63,553 nt of DNA from an uncultured Colwellia sp. (GCA_913020705.1 CAJWBY010000005.1:1-63553); one strand, 5' to 3'. Counted from the stretch's first letter, positions 45,582 to 55,606 are shown. A program made the numbers and translations. The notes: a model not told the origin generated them from the sequence alone.

Positions 45582-46328
45582 ATGTTTAATCATCAAATAA
45601 CCGCAAACTCTTTAGCCAATAAAACAATATTAGTCACTGGCGCAGGAGATGGTATTGGCCGTCAAGCAGCATTAACTTATGCTGAATTAGGCGCTACCGT
45701 TATTTTACTTGGAAAAACAACGTCTAAATTAGAGTCTGTTTACGACGAAATTATTGCCCAAGGCTCTGCTGAACCAGCAATAATCCCTCTCGACATGAAG
45801 GGAGCGACTAAGCAAAATTATATTGATATGACATCAACTATTGTGAGTCAATTTGGAAAACTTGATGGCGCATTACTTAATGCATCAATGCTAGGGGAAT
45901 TAACGCCTTTTACTCAGATACATGAACAAATCTGGCAAGATGTCATGAATGTGAACGTTACGGCTCAACATTTAATGTCGCAAGCCTTAATCCCAGCACT
46001 CCTCCTTGGTGATAATGCTTCATTAGTATTTACGACTTCTGGTGTTGGCAATAAAGGTAAAGCTTATTGGGGTGCTTACAGTGTGTCTAAGTTTGCTACT
46101 GAAGGACTAATGCAAGTTATCGCTGATGAGTACGAAAATACAAGCTTACGCGTTAATGCAATAAACCCCGGAGCTACCCACACTAACATGCGCAATTCTG
46201 CATACCCTGCCGAAAATAAAGATGAAATATCACAGCCAAAAGATATTATGCCTGCCTATGTATACTTAATGACGCAAGATAGCTTGTCTGTTAATGGGCA
46301 ACGTATTAACGCACAAGCATTAAAATAG
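45582..46328 (+). CDS. yciK: YciK-type short-chain dehydrogenase/reductase
   Basis: 248-residue NAD(P)-dependent SDR. The cofactor loop TGAGDGIGR lies near residue 20, the NAS-type segment LLNAS near 99, and the catalytic triad as Ser in TTSGVGNKG (about 150) with YSVSK (about 163-167). Sequence features fit YciK, a conserved gammaproteobacterial oxidoreductase of unknown substrate. Divergent from the lipase gene, converging on fadD over a shared terminator. Confidence 0.88.
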   Translation: MFNHQITANSLANKTILVTGAGDGIGRQAALTYAELGATVILLGKTTSKLESVYDEIIAQGSAEPAIIPLDMKGATKQNYIDMTSTIVSQFGKLDGALLNASMLGELTPFTQIHEQIWQDVMNVNVTAQHLMSQALIPALLLGDNASLVFTTSGVGNKGKAYWGAYSVSKFATEGLMQVIADEYENTSLRVNAINPGATHTNMRNSAYPAENKDEISQPKDIMPAYVYLMTQDSLSVNGQRINAQALK

Positions 46329-46341
46329 CATATTAGGAACA

Positions 46342-46376
46342 ATAAAGGCTGTAAGAGATTAACTTACAGCCTTTAT
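46342..46376. terminator. Bidirectional terminator between yciK and fadD
   Basis: Perfect 14-bp stem (arms 46342-46355 and 46363-46376, core AAAGGCTGTAAG) with a 7-nt loop; T-rich flanks on both sides. Confidence 0.82.
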
Positions 46377-46410
46377 ATTTAAAAAGTTTTATTAGTACAA
46401 CATTAGATAA

Positions 46411-48075
46411 TTATCGTAATTCTCTTCTTAAAATTTTACCTACATTAGTTTTTGGTAATTCATCACGAAATTCAACGTTTTTAGGTACCTTATAGCTCGT
46501 TAAGTTTTCTCTACAATGCGAAATCAACTCTTTTGCTGTCAGTGTTTTATCTTTAAGTACAACAAATATCTTAACCGCTTCCCCCGTTGTCTCATGTTCA
46601 ACACCAATAGCCGCAGCTTCTAAAACGCCAGCGTGCATCATTACAACTTCTTCAATCTCATTAGGAAAAACGTTAAAGCCTGAAACGATGATCATATCTT
46701 TCTTACGGTCAACAATTTTGAAAAAACCTTTTTCATCCATGCAGGCTATATCACCAGTAGCCAACCACCCATCTTTTAAAATATCATCGGTAGCTTCTTC
46801 TCGTTTATAATATCCTTTCATGACTTGTGGTCCTTTAACCCACATTTCACCGGAATCACCTATAGCTGCTTCACTGCCATCGTCTTGAACAATTCGTATA
46901 TCAGTTGAAGATGCAGGTAAGCCAATATTACCACTATAACTTTTCTGATCATAAGGACACAAAGTTACTAGAGGTGCACACTCTGTTAAGCCGTAACCTT
47001 CAAGTAAACGTGTATCTGTTACTTTTTCCCATTCTTCACCAACAGAACGCTGTACTGCCATGCCTCCACCGAGTGACATTTTTAATGTGCTAAAATCTAG
47101 TGAATTGAATCCGGGGGTATTGAGTAGACCATTGAATAGAGTGTTCACTCCAGTAATTGCAGTGAATTTATATTTTGCTAATTCTTTAACAAAACCCGGC
47201 ATGTCGCGTGGGTTGGTAATAAGTAAATTAGTGCCACCAAGGGTCAAGAAGGTTAGGCAGTTCGCTGTTAATGCGAATATATGATAAAGCGGTAAAGCAG
47301 TAACAACGATTTCTTTGCCCTCTTCCATGAGCGGACTTATTGCAGCTTTCGCCTGTAATAAATTAGCAATCATATTTCTATGGGTCAACATTGCCCCTTT
47401 AGAAACGCCTGTTGTTCCGCCGGTATATTGTAAAAATGCAAGGTCATCACCACAAAGTTCAACGGGAGTAAAAGGTAAGGTCATTCCCTTAGAAATCACT
47501 TTATTAAAACGAACGGTATTCGCTAAATTAAAAGCAGGAACCATCTTTTTAACGTACTTAACGACGCAATTAACAACGGCACCTTTAACTGTACCAAGCC
47601 TGTCACCCAGAGACGTAATAATAACGTGTTTAACAGGAGTCTTATCAATAACCTTTTCTAAAATATTAGCAAAGTTTTCAATAATCAGCATGGCTTTTGT
47701 ATCTGAATCTTTTAATTGATGTTCAAGCTCACGCGCTGTATATAAAGGGTTAACATTCACAACCGTTAAGCCCGCCAACAATGCTCCAAATAAGGCAATA
47801 GGGTACTGCAAGCAATTAGGCACCATTATGGCGAACTTATCACCTTTAACTAACCCTAAGTCATTTTGTAAATAAGCAGCAAAAGCTTTAGCTTGGATGT
47901 CTAAATCTCGATAGTTTATCTCCGCACCCATATTGATAAAAGAAGTACGCTCAGCATAAATATCTACATACTTATTAAACATCTCAGTTAATGATGAATA
48001 TTTGTCTGGGTCAATATCAAATGGGACACCAGGTGGGTAACTTTTTTCAAGCCAAATTTTTTGCGTTTGTTGCAC
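46411..48075 (-). CDS. fadD: Long-chain-fatty-acid--CoA ligase FadD
   Basis: Activates exogenous long-chain fatty acids to acyl-CoA at the inner membrane, coupled to uptake. 554 residues (E. coli 561). The ATP/AMP P-loop [16 protein letters not shown] lies near residue 217-232, the GYGLTE motif near 363 and the FACS signature with [16 protein letters not shown] near 438. Last of the M50-slp-hydrolase-fadD series, though 228 bp separate it from the hydrolase, so it likely has its own promoter. In E. coli the neighbours yeaY(slp)-fadD and tsaB-yoaA are the same. Confidence 0.96.
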   Translation of the reverse strand: MQQTQKIWLEKSYPPGVPFDIDPDKYSSLTEMFNKYVDIYAERTSFINMGAEINYRDLDIQAKAFAAYLQNDLGLVKGDKFAIMVPNCLQYPIALFGALLAGLTVVNVNPLYTARELEHQLKDSDTKAMLIIENFANILEKVIDKTPVKHVIITSLGDRLGTVKGAVVNCVVKYVKKMVPAFNLANTVRFNKVISKGMTLPFTPVELCGDDLAFLQYTGGTTGVSKGAMLTHRNMIANLLQAKAAISPLMEEGKEIVVTALPLYHIFALTANCLTFLTLGGTNLLITNPRDMPGFVKELAKYKFTAITGVNTLFNGLLNTPGFNSLDFSTLKMSLGGGMAVQRSVGEEWEKVTDTRLLEGYGLTECAPLVTLCPYDQKSYSGNIGLPASSTDIRIVQDDGSEAAIGDSGEMWVKGPQVMKGYYKREEATDDILKDGWLATGDIACMDEKGFFKIVDRKKDMIIVSGFNVFPNEIEEVVMMHAGVLEAAAIGVEHETTGEAVKIFVVLKDKTLTAKELISHCRENLTSYKVPKNVEFRDELPKTNVGKILRRELR

Positions 48076-48230
48076 TTTACGACTCCTCTACTAAATAGCT
48101 TAACTTTAGACGACTATTGGTTTTTTCGATTAATTTTTTATATTTATTGGTATTATTTTATAATCGATATCGTCTTTTTATTCTATCTTAATTATTTAAA
48201 ACAGATGTTTGAATTTTCTTTTTACGTGAT

Positions 48231-48247
48231 TACTGGTCTGATGTCTA
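48231..48247. promoter_or_regulatory. Weak FadR-like site upstream of fadD
   Basis: One good half-site (ACTGGTCTGA) and a poor second half: 11 of 16 consensus positions. It lies 156 bp before the fadD ATG. Below what I would accept alone; listed because a stronger site occurs at 45407. Confidence 0.3.
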
Positions 48248-48303
48248 TAATTATCACAAGGGTTTACAATTTTCTCTTTATAAATTCGTAATATTAGAAA
48301 AAA

Positions 48304-49176
48304 TCAGCCAATAAACTCTAATATTTGTTTACTGGTGCCTTCAGGATCTTCCATATGGAAATGATGTCCGCCCGATACTTTATGAGCAATAAAATCATTA
48401 AACAACGGTGCAAACTCTTTTAAACCCGATTGCACAAATGATAAACCTTTATCACCATAAATTAATTGCACAGGGGTTTTAATATCCTGAATAAACTGTT
48501 TAGCTTGTGCTAACGTTAATCTATAGGGAGAAGTATTTCTTAAACGGCTGTCCGAGCGCCAAATAAAGCCATTAGCTAATTCTATAATGCCACGTTCAAC
48601 GAGTAATCTTGCTTGTTCAAATTCTAAATCCGACACTTCCACTCTTGCGTTAATTGCAGAATCAATACTTGGATGGAACTTTTTCTTTTTAGAAGATGAT
48701 AATATTTGTGTATTATTCTTTAAACGACTGAGCATCCCTTTACGTAAATGCTCTGTACTTTCTTCAGCTTCACTACTAACAAAACCGATTGAATCAAGTA
48801 ACGTTAATGATTTAACTTTTTCAGGGAATGCCGCAGAAAATGCTGAGGATATCATTCCGCCCATTGAATGGGCAACAATATCAATTGGTTGCCATTTATT
48901 GCTCTCAAACAATAATAACAAATCATAAACGTAATCTATAAAGTGATAATGGGCATCAGGGCTTCTGTGCGATGAAAAACCATGACCGGTCCAATCAATT
49001 GCAATAACACGCTTACCTTTTAAATAAGGCATGAGAGGTAGAAAGCTTGCTGCATTATCTAACCAGCCATGCAAACACAGTAGGAGTTCGTCATCTTTAT
49101 TACCAAAAGCTAGGCCAGTAAGTGTAATTTCACCCAAATCAAAATTAACTTCTTCTACTTGATTATCCAAAAACAA
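48304..49176 (-). CDS. Alpha/beta hydrolase
   Basis: 290-residue soluble hydrolase. LCLHGWLDNAASF near residues 33-45 is the oxyanion region, AHSMGGMISS near 106 the nucleophile elbow, and SGGHHFHMEDP near 267 the catalytic His. Close in style to serine hydrolases found between slp and fadD in Shewanella and relatives; a lipase or acyl-thioesterase role would suit the location but is unproven. The start is 3 bp past the slp stop, so it is coupled to slp. Confidence 0.88.
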   Translation of the reverse strand: MFLDNQVEEVNFDLGEITLTGLAFGNKDDELLLCLHGWLDNAASFLPLMPYLKGKRVIAIDWTGHGFSSHRSPDAHYHFIDYVYDLLLLFESNKWQPIDIVAHSMGGMISSAFSAAFPEKVKSLTLLDSIGFVSSEAEESTEHLRKGMLSRLKNNTQILSSSKKKKFHPSIDSAINARVEVSDLEFEQARLLVERGIIELANGFIWRSDSRLRNTSPYRLTLAQAKQFIQDIKTPVQLIYGDKGLSFVQSGLKEFAPLFNDFIAHKVSGGHHFHMEDPEGTSKQILEFIG

Positions 49177-49179
49177 AAC

Positions 49180-49776
49180 CTATTTCTTCTTTTTAGCTGA
49201 AGGTGATGATGAAGTTGAAGATTTACGAATAACAACCCTTCTAGGTTGATTTGAATAATGAGGGTGACGCCAGTAAGAAGGCGTATTCCAGAAAGGAGAT
49301 TGAGTAATACGCACATCAACGTTTTGAATATCTTTCCATAAATGTATGTATGACGCTTTTAGCACAGGGTAATTGTATTCGTGCTCACCTATTTTTCCAT
49401 CTTCTGAAGAGGTTACAGTACCTAATGCGGTTATACTTCTTCCCTCTTTATAAATGATCGGGTCAAGTAACCCTGAAAAATAAACACGAAAGCGCCCTTG
49501 AGTTTCATCACCTTGCTTAGGTCTAGCTGATGGTTTCAACGGAAAATGCACAATTTCCAGCATACTGTTTTTAGCATTATTAGTAACTTTAGCAATAACA
49601 CCACCCCATCGTGCTTGATTTCCCTGTTCATTATCCGCATTGTTTTGTGCGGCTGAAAAGTTTGTCAATGCTGTGCTTTCAGGTACTTCTAATGCCTTAG
49701 GAACTGCTGAACAACCCGTTATAAATATGGCACTTATCAAGCACATTAACGTTAACTTCAGATTAAATTTTTTCAC
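49180..49776 (-). CDS. slp: Slp family outer membrane lipoprotein
   Basis: 198-residue lipoprotein with a signal peptide and lipobox (FITGCS, Cys near 22). The Slp domain spans about 35-165 (RWGGVIAKVTNNAKNSMLEIV near 56-76 given in two parts: RWGGVIAKV, TNNAKNSMLEIV). The C-terminal tail is very basic and Ser-rich (about 170-198), an extension beyond E. coli Slp/YeaY. Starvation- and stationary-phase-associated outer-membrane protein in E. coli. Overlaps the M50 gene by 14 bp. Confidence 0.93.
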   Translation of the reverse strand: MKKFNLKLTLMCLISAIFITGCSAVPKALEVPESTALTNFSAAQNNADNEQGNQARWGGVIAKVTNNAKNSMLEIVHFPLKPSARPKQGDETQGRFRVYFSGLLDPIIYKEGRSITALGTVTSSEDGKIGEHEYNYPVLKASYIHLWKDIQNVDVRITQSPFWNTPSYWRHPHYSNQPRRVVIRKSSTSSSPSAKKKK

Positions 49777-50443
49777 TATACTTACCCTTTTTAGACATCT
49801 TTGCTAACCAAACAATACCACCAACACCAATGCTAAACCATACAGCCACCCATAAAAATTCAGGTATGCCAGTGAGTTGTGTTAATGCAGCACCATCGCC
49901 GAAATTTCTTCCATCGACCAAATACCAAGGGCTCTTAACACTATTGAGTAAAATGAGTGCGCCAGTTATTTGCAAACTAATCTGTAAGTAACTCAATTTA
50001 TTATATTTAAATTTCAACAACACTAAAGCTAATAAAACAGTAATAATAATTAGGGTAAGGATATCTCTAGCCCAAAAAATTAATGTAGTAAGTAATAATA
50101 AAGCAATAACTCCACTTAATATTTGCGCTATTCGCTGATGCATAGAAGCAATAAAATATATACACCCCCCCCATAATGCCGCGCCAGCATAACCCATAAA
50201 ACTAATCAAAAAGCTCCAGCCTCCACGAGTAGTACATAAACCTCCCCCATTAGGAAACAATTGAATTTGTACGATACTGCCTCCGGTAATTAACGCAGCA
50301 AGGCCATGACTGATTTCATGAAAGTAAGTTTCAAGCCACTTAAAAGGAATAGATACTATCGGAATTTGACTAAGAATTAATGCTGAAAATAAGATTAACC
50401 AAAAGCGATATTTTTCCATAAAAGGTAAAGAATGAGTATTCAT
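49763..50443 (-). CDS. M50 family membrane metallopeptidase-like protein
   Basis: 226-residue integral membrane protein with about six hydrophobic helices. The zinc motif HEISH lies near residue 41 at the membrane face, and the aligned helix pattern fits the M50B/YhfA-like group (PF13398-type). The HExxH is read directly; the third ligand cannot be fixed. No protease substrate is known. It overlaps slp, so it is the first gene of the slp-hydrolase transcript. Confidence 0.85.
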   Translation of the reverse strand: MNTHSLPFMEKYRFWLILFSALILSQIPIVSIPFKWLETYFHEISHGLAALITGGSIVQIQLFPNGGGLCTTRGGWSFLISFMGYAGAALWGGCIYFIASMHQRIAQILSGVIALLLLTTLIFWARDILTLIIITVLLALVLLKFKYNKLSYLQISLQITGALILLNSVKSPWYLVDGRNFGDGAALTQLTGIPEFLWVAVWFSIGVGGIVWLAKMSKKGKYSEKI

Positions 50444-50518
50444 AGTGTATTTTTCGTCATGTAGTGAATGAAAGTTATAGAAGGTGGATTATCATTGTAA
50501 AATGATTTTATCTGATAA

Positions 50519-50977
50519 TTAAACGAGTAAATCGATACCAAATACTTGTTGGATACTTTCACGCTGTGTAATGTTATCTATCGACGAGTATGCGGCAATT
50601 GCTGTTTGGTTTTGCTTTGATGGGCTATCGTAACTCGCTTTACTGCTGGCTTGATTATTACCTTGCTGAGAAAAAGCGTTGCTACCTTCTTGAGATTTCT
50701 GTAATACGTTTGAAGATGTTTGTTCTTGTGCGCCACTAAACTGAGCTTGTTCAACTAAAGCGAGTGCTTTTTCGTCAACATCAAAACGTTGAACTTGACT
50801 CGCTTGCTTATTTTGTTCTTGGGCTTGTTGAGCACTTTGCTTATTACTTTGTTCGACTGGTTCAGTGCTTTGCTGCACACGCAAACGATCACGTTGCTCA
50901 GCAACCTGATTTTGGTTATCGACCGATAAAGAACTGCTCGATTGTGGTGTGTAGGAACTTGCACTATTTATCTGCAT
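50519..50977 (-). CDS. Gln/Ser-rich hypothetical protein
   Basis: Not recognised. 152 residues of low complexity, rich in Gln, Ser, Asn and Ala, with no signal peptide or membrane segment. The only ordered-looking parts are a segment near 68-80 (RFDVDEKALALVEQA) and the C-terminus (about 128-152, AIAAYSSIDNITQRES then QQVFGIDLLV). The end is reminiscent of short conserved tails in flagellar/secretion-associated Gln-rich proteins of Shewanella and Colwellia, but I could not confirm a family. Sits between tsaB and the M50 gene on the same strand. Confidence 0.6.
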   Translation of the reverse strand: MQINSASSYTPQSSSSLSVDNQNQVAEQRDRLRVQQSTEPVEQSNKQSAQQAQEQNKQASQVQRFDVDEKALALVEQAQFSGAQEQTSSNVLQKSQEGSNAFSQQGNNQASSKASYDSPSKQNQTAIAAYSSIDNITQRESIQQVFGIDLLV

Positions 50978-51042
50978 ACTTTAAATTTACCAAATTTTTG
51001 CCAAAACACAAAACTTTTTGTGTTTTACCTACAATAATTCCT

Positions 51043-51744
51043 CTATTTTCCTGGTAGCTTTTTCCATGAAACTGTATCTCGCACATAAACAGGCTGAGCA
51101 TTTTCAGCACTTACTGCCATTCCTTTCGAGAAATAATACTGACCAATCTCTAAGAGTTCTTCCGCATGAGGAAAAAGTATTTCAGGTGAACCTGCATTAA
51201 TTTTCAATGACTCAAGTTCATTTTTATAAGCATCCCAACCTGTCCCAACGCCATATACTTGTTGTTCTTCAACTAAATGGTCACTCAAATATTGCGATAA
51301 TTGCGCAGGAGGTAATACAGTATCACTGATCATGGACTCCATTATACCTTGCTCATTTAGCTGGTAGTATCCTGCATAAACTTCAGACATACGCGCATCA
51401 ATAGTTGCAATAACATCAACTTGCTGATGCATTGTATAAGCTCTTTGTGCCATAACTTGTAACGTTGATACACCAACAACTTTTAAGTCAGCTGCGAAAG
51501 CTAAACCTTGAGCAACACCAACACCAATCCGAACCCCCGTAAAACTTCCTGGTCCTTGACCAAAAATAAGCCCGTCTAATTGTGCTAACTTGATATCTGC
51601 TTTTTTCAGTAAGCGATCAATCATTGGTAGTAAAAGTAAACTGTGTGATTGTGGTGCTAACTCAAACTCACTGATGGTTTGATTGTTAAACGTTAATGCT
51701 ACTGAACATGCTTCAGTTGAAGCTTCTATTGCCAAAAAATTCAA
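51043..51744 (-). CDS. tsaB: tRNA threonylcarbamoyladenosine biosynthesis protein TsaB
   Basis: Partner of TsaD and TsaE in t6A37 synthesis on ANN-decoding tRNAs. 233 residues (E. coli 231) with the ASKHA fold: LAIEASTEACSVAL at the start, GQGPGSFTGVRIGVGVAQGLAF near 65-86 (written here as GQGPGSFTGVRIGV and AQGLAF). Downstream of yoaA with a 45-bp gap, as in E. coli. Confidence 0.95.
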   Translation of the reverse strand: MNFLAIEASTEACSVALTFNNQTISEFELAPQSHSLLLLPMIDRLLKKADIKLAQLDGLIFGQGPGSFTGVRIGVGVAQGLAFAADLKVVGVSTLQVMAQRAYTMHQQVDVIATIDARMSEVYAGYYQLNEQGIMESMISDTVLPPAQLSQYLSDHLVEEQQVYGVGTGWDAYKNELESLKINAGSPEILFPHAEELLEIGQYYFSKGMAVSAENAQPVYVRDTVSWKKLPGK

Positions 51745-51789
51745 ATTATTCTCGCTAAAATTTATTGTTATTACTTTTGTAGTTATCCA

Positions 51790-53718
51790 CTATTTTGATA
51801 GTTCGGTTAGAAATTGGCTTGCTTGCTCAATATCTCGACTACGTTTCATTGTCGGTAAACTTTTTAAAAACACTTCTCCATAAGGGCGATTCACTAATCT
51901 ATCGTCACATATTACCATGACACCTTGGTCGGTAACATCTCGAATTAAACGACCGACGCCCTGCTTTAATGCTATTACTGCTTGCGGTAATTGGATCTCC
52001 GCAAAAGGGTCGCCGCCACGACGCCGGACATCTTCACAACGCGCTTGCAACATAGGGTCATCGGGTGAGGCGAAAGGTAGTTTATCGATGATCACGCAAG
52101 TCAATTTGTCACCTCGAACATCAACACCTTCCCAAAAGCTTGCCGTTGCTAATAAAATGGCCTCTGGATTTTCGATAAAGGCATCTAATAAACGTCCTTT
52201 ACTCATTCGTCCTTGCACTAATAAGGGGGATTCTATTTTTTCAGCTAATATGTCAGCCACTTGGTTTAACATACGATAACTCGTAAAAAGTAAAAAACAT
52301 GCTCCCTTGCTTGCTAAAATTAACGGTATTGCTAATTCAGCTAATGCCAAAGCGCGGCCATGATGTTGAGCATCAGGTAAATAACGCGGCACGATGAGTT
52401 GTGACTGTGTTTGATAATCAAAAGGGCTATCGACTAATAACGTTGCGGCTTTTGTTTTCGTTAAATTTAAGCCGAGTTGTTGAGAAAAGTGAGCAAACCC
52501 TTCGTTTACTGCCAAAGTCGCTGAAGTAAAAACCCAACCTGCTTCTGATTTTGCAATATAATCACTGAATTTATCTGCAACACTTAAGGGTGTTAAATGT
52601 AAAACCACATGTCGACGAGTCGTTTCATACCAAAAACTCATTCCGTCTATATCAACATTCGCCATAATGTCATATTTAGCGAGTATATCTACTGCACGTT
52701 CATAACAATTATCAATGGCTTCATTACGGGAAATACAGATTTTGATCACTTGATAAAGAAAGTCTAAATCAGTTTTCAGCGCTGAAAATGCTTTTTCAAA
52801 TCTTGACTGACGATATTTTTCTCGCCAATTACCACGTTCAGGATCATGAAAAAATAACAGTCTAAATTCCTGCGCTGCTTTTTGGCATTTCTCCGCCGCT
52901 TTACCCAACTGTTTTACATCCGTTAAAGTGGTTTTATATATTTGAATAACATCAGAACATAAATCAAGAATTTGTTTCGTCGAAAAAGCTTCACCAAAAT
53001 ACTCACTCGCAATATCAGGGATTTGATGTGCTTCATCAAAAATCACAACGTCAGCTTTGGGAATAAGTTCGCCAAATCCTGTGTCTTTTAGAGCCATATC
53101 AGCAAAAAACAAATGGTGATTAACCACAAGAACATCGGCATCAATCGCTTTTTTACGGGCTTGCACTAAATAGCAGTCGTCAAAATTTGGGCAATCTTTT
53201 GCTAAGCAATTGTCAGTCGTACTGGTAACAAATGGGAATATGCCTGAGTCTTCGGCTACGTCAACTATTTCGCCTATATCACCACTACGTGTAGAAGTTG
53301 CCCACGTTCGAATTTTAACAAAATCAGTCAGCATAGCTGCATCTAACTGCCCTCGTTCTTTCACATAAAGTTCAAGGCGATATATACACAAATAATTCGC
53401 GCGTCCTTTTAATAAGGCAACTTGTACATTAGTTGCCATTGCATTACGAATAAGCGGAATATCTTTATGGAACAATTGTTCTTGTAAGTTTTTCGTTCCT
53501 GTAGAAACAATGACTTTTTTTTCTGACAATAAAGATGGAATTAAATAGGCAAAGGTTTTACCTGTCCCGGTACCAGCTTCAACAATCAAGCAAGTTTTTT
53601 GTTCAATGGCTCGGTCAACGTCTAACGCCATATCAATTTGAGCTTGGCGAGGCGAATAGCCATTAAGCACTTTAGCGAGAATACCTGAAGATGAAAATGC
53701 TTGTTCAACTGGAGTCAT
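51790..53718 (-). CDS. yoaA: ATP-dependent DNA helicase YoaA (DinG family)
   Basis: XPD/DinG-like 5'-3' helicase that in E. coli works with HolC in repair of replication forks. 642 residues (E. coli 636). Walker A GTGTGKT is near residue 49, the DEAH box in IFDEAHQIPD near 227, and motif VI near the C-terminus (QGVGRLIRD, about 592). The iron-sulphur Cys cluster lies around 110-190, with CLAKDCPNFDDC visible. YoaA is DNA-damage-inducible in E. coli, but I saw no convincing LexA box here. Confidence 0.94.
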   Translation of the reverse strand: MTPVEQAFSSSGILAKVLNGYSPRQAQIDMALDVDRAIEQKTCLIVEAGTGTGKTFAYLIPSLLSEKKVIVSTGTKNLQEQLFHKDIPLIRNAMATNVQVALLKGRANYLCIYRLELYVKERGQLDAAMLTDFVKIRTWATSTRSGDIGEIVDVAEDSGIFPFVTSTTDNCLAKDCPNFDDCYLVQARKKAIDADVLVVNHHLFFADMALKDTGFGELIPKADVVIFDEAHQIPDIASEYFGEAFSTKQILDLCSDVIQIYKTTLTDVKQLGKAAEKCQKAAQEFRLLFFHDPERGNWREKYRQSRFEKAFSALKTDLDFLYQVIKICISRNEAIDNCYERAVDILAKYDIMANVDIDGMSFWYETTRRHVVLHLTPLSVADKFSDYIAKSEAGWVFTSATLAVNEGFAHFSQQLGLNLTKTKAATLLVDSPFDYQTQSQLIVPRYLPDAQHHGRALALAELAIPLILASKGACFLLFTSYRMLNQVADILAEKIESPLLVQGRMSKGRLLDAFIENPEAILLATASFWEGVDVRGDKLTCVIIDKLPFASPDDPMLQARCEDVRRRGGDPFAEIQLPQAVIALKQGVGRLIRDVTDQGVMVICDDRLVNRPYGEVFLKSLPTMKRSRDIEQASQFLTELSK

Positions 53719-53814
53719 GAAAAATACGGCTAATAAATATTGTATTCAGTATAAAGAATAATGAGCTAGAGAGAAATACACATTCTGCGTAATAAATAGC
53801 GTTTAGTTAAATGA

Positions 53815-54183
53815 TCATACAAAAAGATCTAAATGTTGAATATCTTCATCAGGCTCATTAGGCCTTTTTTTTGGATGGATGAACTCTTCTTTATGAGTAA
53901 TCACTGCAGACATGTCATCATCAAAATTATCTGCAAGACTATGTTCAGGAGCATTTGAAACGACCGTACTATAGTCTTCATTTTCTTTTTCATGTTGTCG
54001 ATTCTGTTTTTTATCTGAATGCTCTTTAGGTAAATCAATATACTGTTCATGGTTTTCAAGATGATCAAGGTCATCCGTCAATTCACTCATTGAGGGTTCT
54101 TTAGAAAGCGCTTTAACGCGAACACGTTCTGGTTTAATCGGTGCCTGAACAACACGAGTTAATACAGTGGTAAAAATATCCAT
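53815..54183 (-). CDS. Hypothetical acidic protein
   Basis: Not recognised. 122 residues, hydrophilic and rich in Asp, Glu, His and Lys, without signal peptide or membrane helix and probably largely disordered. A conserved-looking N-terminus (MDIFTTVLTRVVQAPIKPERVR) and C-terminus (DEDIQHLDLFV) frame a low-complexity middle. It lies between yoaA and the his operon in the opposite direction to the latter. Confidence 0.55.
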   Translation of the reverse strand: MDIFTTVLTRVVQAPIKPERVRVKALSKEPSMSELTDDLDHLENHEQYIDLPKEHSDKKQNRQHEKENEDYSTVVSNAPEHSLADNFDDDMSAVITHKEEFIHPKKRPNEPDEDIQHLDLFV

Positions 54184-54377
54184 TTATCATTTAACCTTTT
54201 CTTAACCTATCAACTTAAGTATCGACCATAACCGACATTTCTTTATATCCTTATTCCATTATTTTATAAGAACAGCTTATTTATTACTTGCTCATTATAA
54301 AAATAATCAGTAATGTGATAAATAATTAGAGAATGATTTGGAACGAAATATAATTTTCGTCAAATTATTTACAGAAA

Positions 54378-54409
54378 TTAACTAATCATGTAAGTAGCTG
54401 ATTAGTTAA
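54378..54409. promoter_or_regulatory. Perfect inverted repeat upstream of the his leader
   Basis: Perfect 11-bp arms TTAACTAATCA/TGATTAGTTAA (54378-54388 and 54399-54409) spaced by 10 nt, 27 bp upstream of the hisL ATG. The place suggests an operator or promoter element. I did not match it to a known regulator. Confidence 0.5.
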
Positions 54410-54435
54410 AATACAAAAAATACAATGAGCATAAT

Positions 54436-54486
54436 ATGAATATCAACCTAAGCACACTACATCGCCATCATCACCATATCGATTAG
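54436..54486 (+). CDS. hisL: His operon leader peptide
   Basis: Sixteen codons, MNINLSTLHRHHHHID, with five His among six consecutive codons and TAG. It is the classical leader for ribosome-mediated attenuation: when His-tRNA is scarce the ribosome stalls on the His codons and the downstream terminator does not form. It is 62 nt upstream of the terminator and about 170 nt before hisG. Too short for ordinary ORF calling. Confidence 0.93.
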   Translation: MNINLSTLHRHHHHID

Positions 54487-54547
54487 CTGCTCAGGTTTAT
54501 TCGCTGAGGGGCAATGACCTTTCGGCGAGTTATATAACTCAAATTTA

Positions 54548-54585
54548 AACCCCCGAAAGAGTCTATCTCTCTCGGGGGTTTTTCG
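54548..54585 (+). terminator. Attenuator terminator of the his operon
   Basis: GC-rich stem AACCCCCGA/TCGGGGGTT with a central AGAG/CTCT extension, then a T-run, between hisL and hisG. An alternative pairing of the 54487-54548 segment (for example around CTGAGGGGC and its complement) would be the antiterminator; I did not fold it. Confidence 0.9.
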
Positions 54586-54655
54586 CATTTTATAGCCCTT
54601 GAAATTGTATATACAGCAATTTTTGGCCAACGTTTTATTTAAAGGAAGTATCAAC

Positions 54656-55555
54656 ATGACAACAGAAACTCGTTTACGCATCGCTATGCAAAAGTCCGGT
54701 CGTTTAAGTGACGACACCCAAGCATTATTGAAACGTTGTGGCTTAAAGCTCAATGTTACCGACCGACGTTTATTGGCTCATGTTTCAAACATGCCTATCG
54801 ATATAATGCGTGTACGCAGTTCTGATATTCCAGGTTTAGTCATGGACGGTGTATGTGATCTAGGCATTGTTGGAGACAACACATTAGAAGAAGCCGCATT
54901 AGAACGTGAATTGATGGGGCAGAAATCTCAATATATCCGCACTTCACAACTTAACTTTGGTGGATGTCGTCTATCAATTGCGATGCCTGAAGGTTTTGAT
55001 TACCAAGGAGTAAAGAGTTTAGACGGCTTACGTTTTGCAACAACCTACCCTCAGTTATTAAACCGTTATGCAAGAGACAATGGTATTAATGTTGATTTTT
55101 GTTTATTGAAAGGATCGGTGGAAGTTGCTCCTCGCGTTGGCTTATCTGATGGCATTTGCGATTTAGTTTCAACAGGCGCAACTTTGGAGGCTAATGGCTT
55201 AATAGAAGTTGAAGAAATATTCAAATCTACAGCGTCTCTCATTCAAAGTTCTGCTGCTTTATGCTCTGAGAAACAAAGCATTCTCAATACGCTTTTACCT
55301 CGTATTCAAGGTGTAATGAAAGCCAAAGAAAGTAAATACATAATGCTACATGCGCCAAAAGACAAAATAGCAGAAGTAAGTGCATTAATGCCAGGTAAAG
55401 AAACACCAACAATTTTACCTTTAGCGGGGCGTGACGACCTAGTTGCCGTTCATGTTGTCGCTACTGAGACTTTCTTTTGGGAGACGATGGAAGAATTGAA
55501 TGCGTTAGGCTGTAATTCTATATTAGTAATGCCAATTGAGAAAATGATGGGTTAA
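54656..55555 (+). CDS. hisG: ATP phosphoribosyltransferase HisG
   Basis: First step of histidine synthesis: ATP plus PRPP to N1-phosphoribosyl-ATP, feedback-inhibited by histidine. I chose the ATG at 54656 ([18 protein letters not shown]), with AAGGAAG 8 nt upstream; it gives 299 residues, identical to the E. coli long form. The PRPP/ATP-binding region includes [13 protein letters not shown] near 175 and the regulatory ACT-like domain occupies the last 75 residues. First gene of the operon, under the attenuator. Confidence 0.97.
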   Translation: MTTETRLRIAMQKSGRLSDDTQALLKRCGLKLNVTDRRLLAHVSNMPIDIMRVRSSDIPGLVMDGVCDLGIVGDNTLEEAALERELMGQKSQYIRTSQLNFGGCRLSIAMPEGFDYQGVKSLDGLRFATTYPQLLNRYARDNGINVDFCLLKGSVEVAPRVGLSDGICDLVSTGATLEANGLIEVEEIFKSTASLIQSSAALCSEKQSILNTLLPRIQGVMKAKESKYIMLHAPKDKIAEVSALMPGKETPTILPLAGRDDLVAVHVVATETFFWETMEELNALGCNSILVMPIEKMMG

Positions 55556-55606
55556 TACGCGTCATCTGTAGCAACAAATAAAGCATCAGGCTAGGATTTA
55601 GAAGTA

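Noticed and set aside
50755..51057. Overlapping frames on both strands around the Gln/Ser-rich gene
   Set aside because: Low-complexity DNA keeps several frames open; only the 152-residue frame starts and ends like a protein gene.
53736..53755. LexA-like half-site upstream of yoaA
   Set aside because: Only one half (TACTG) is visible and the second half does not match; below a usable threshold.
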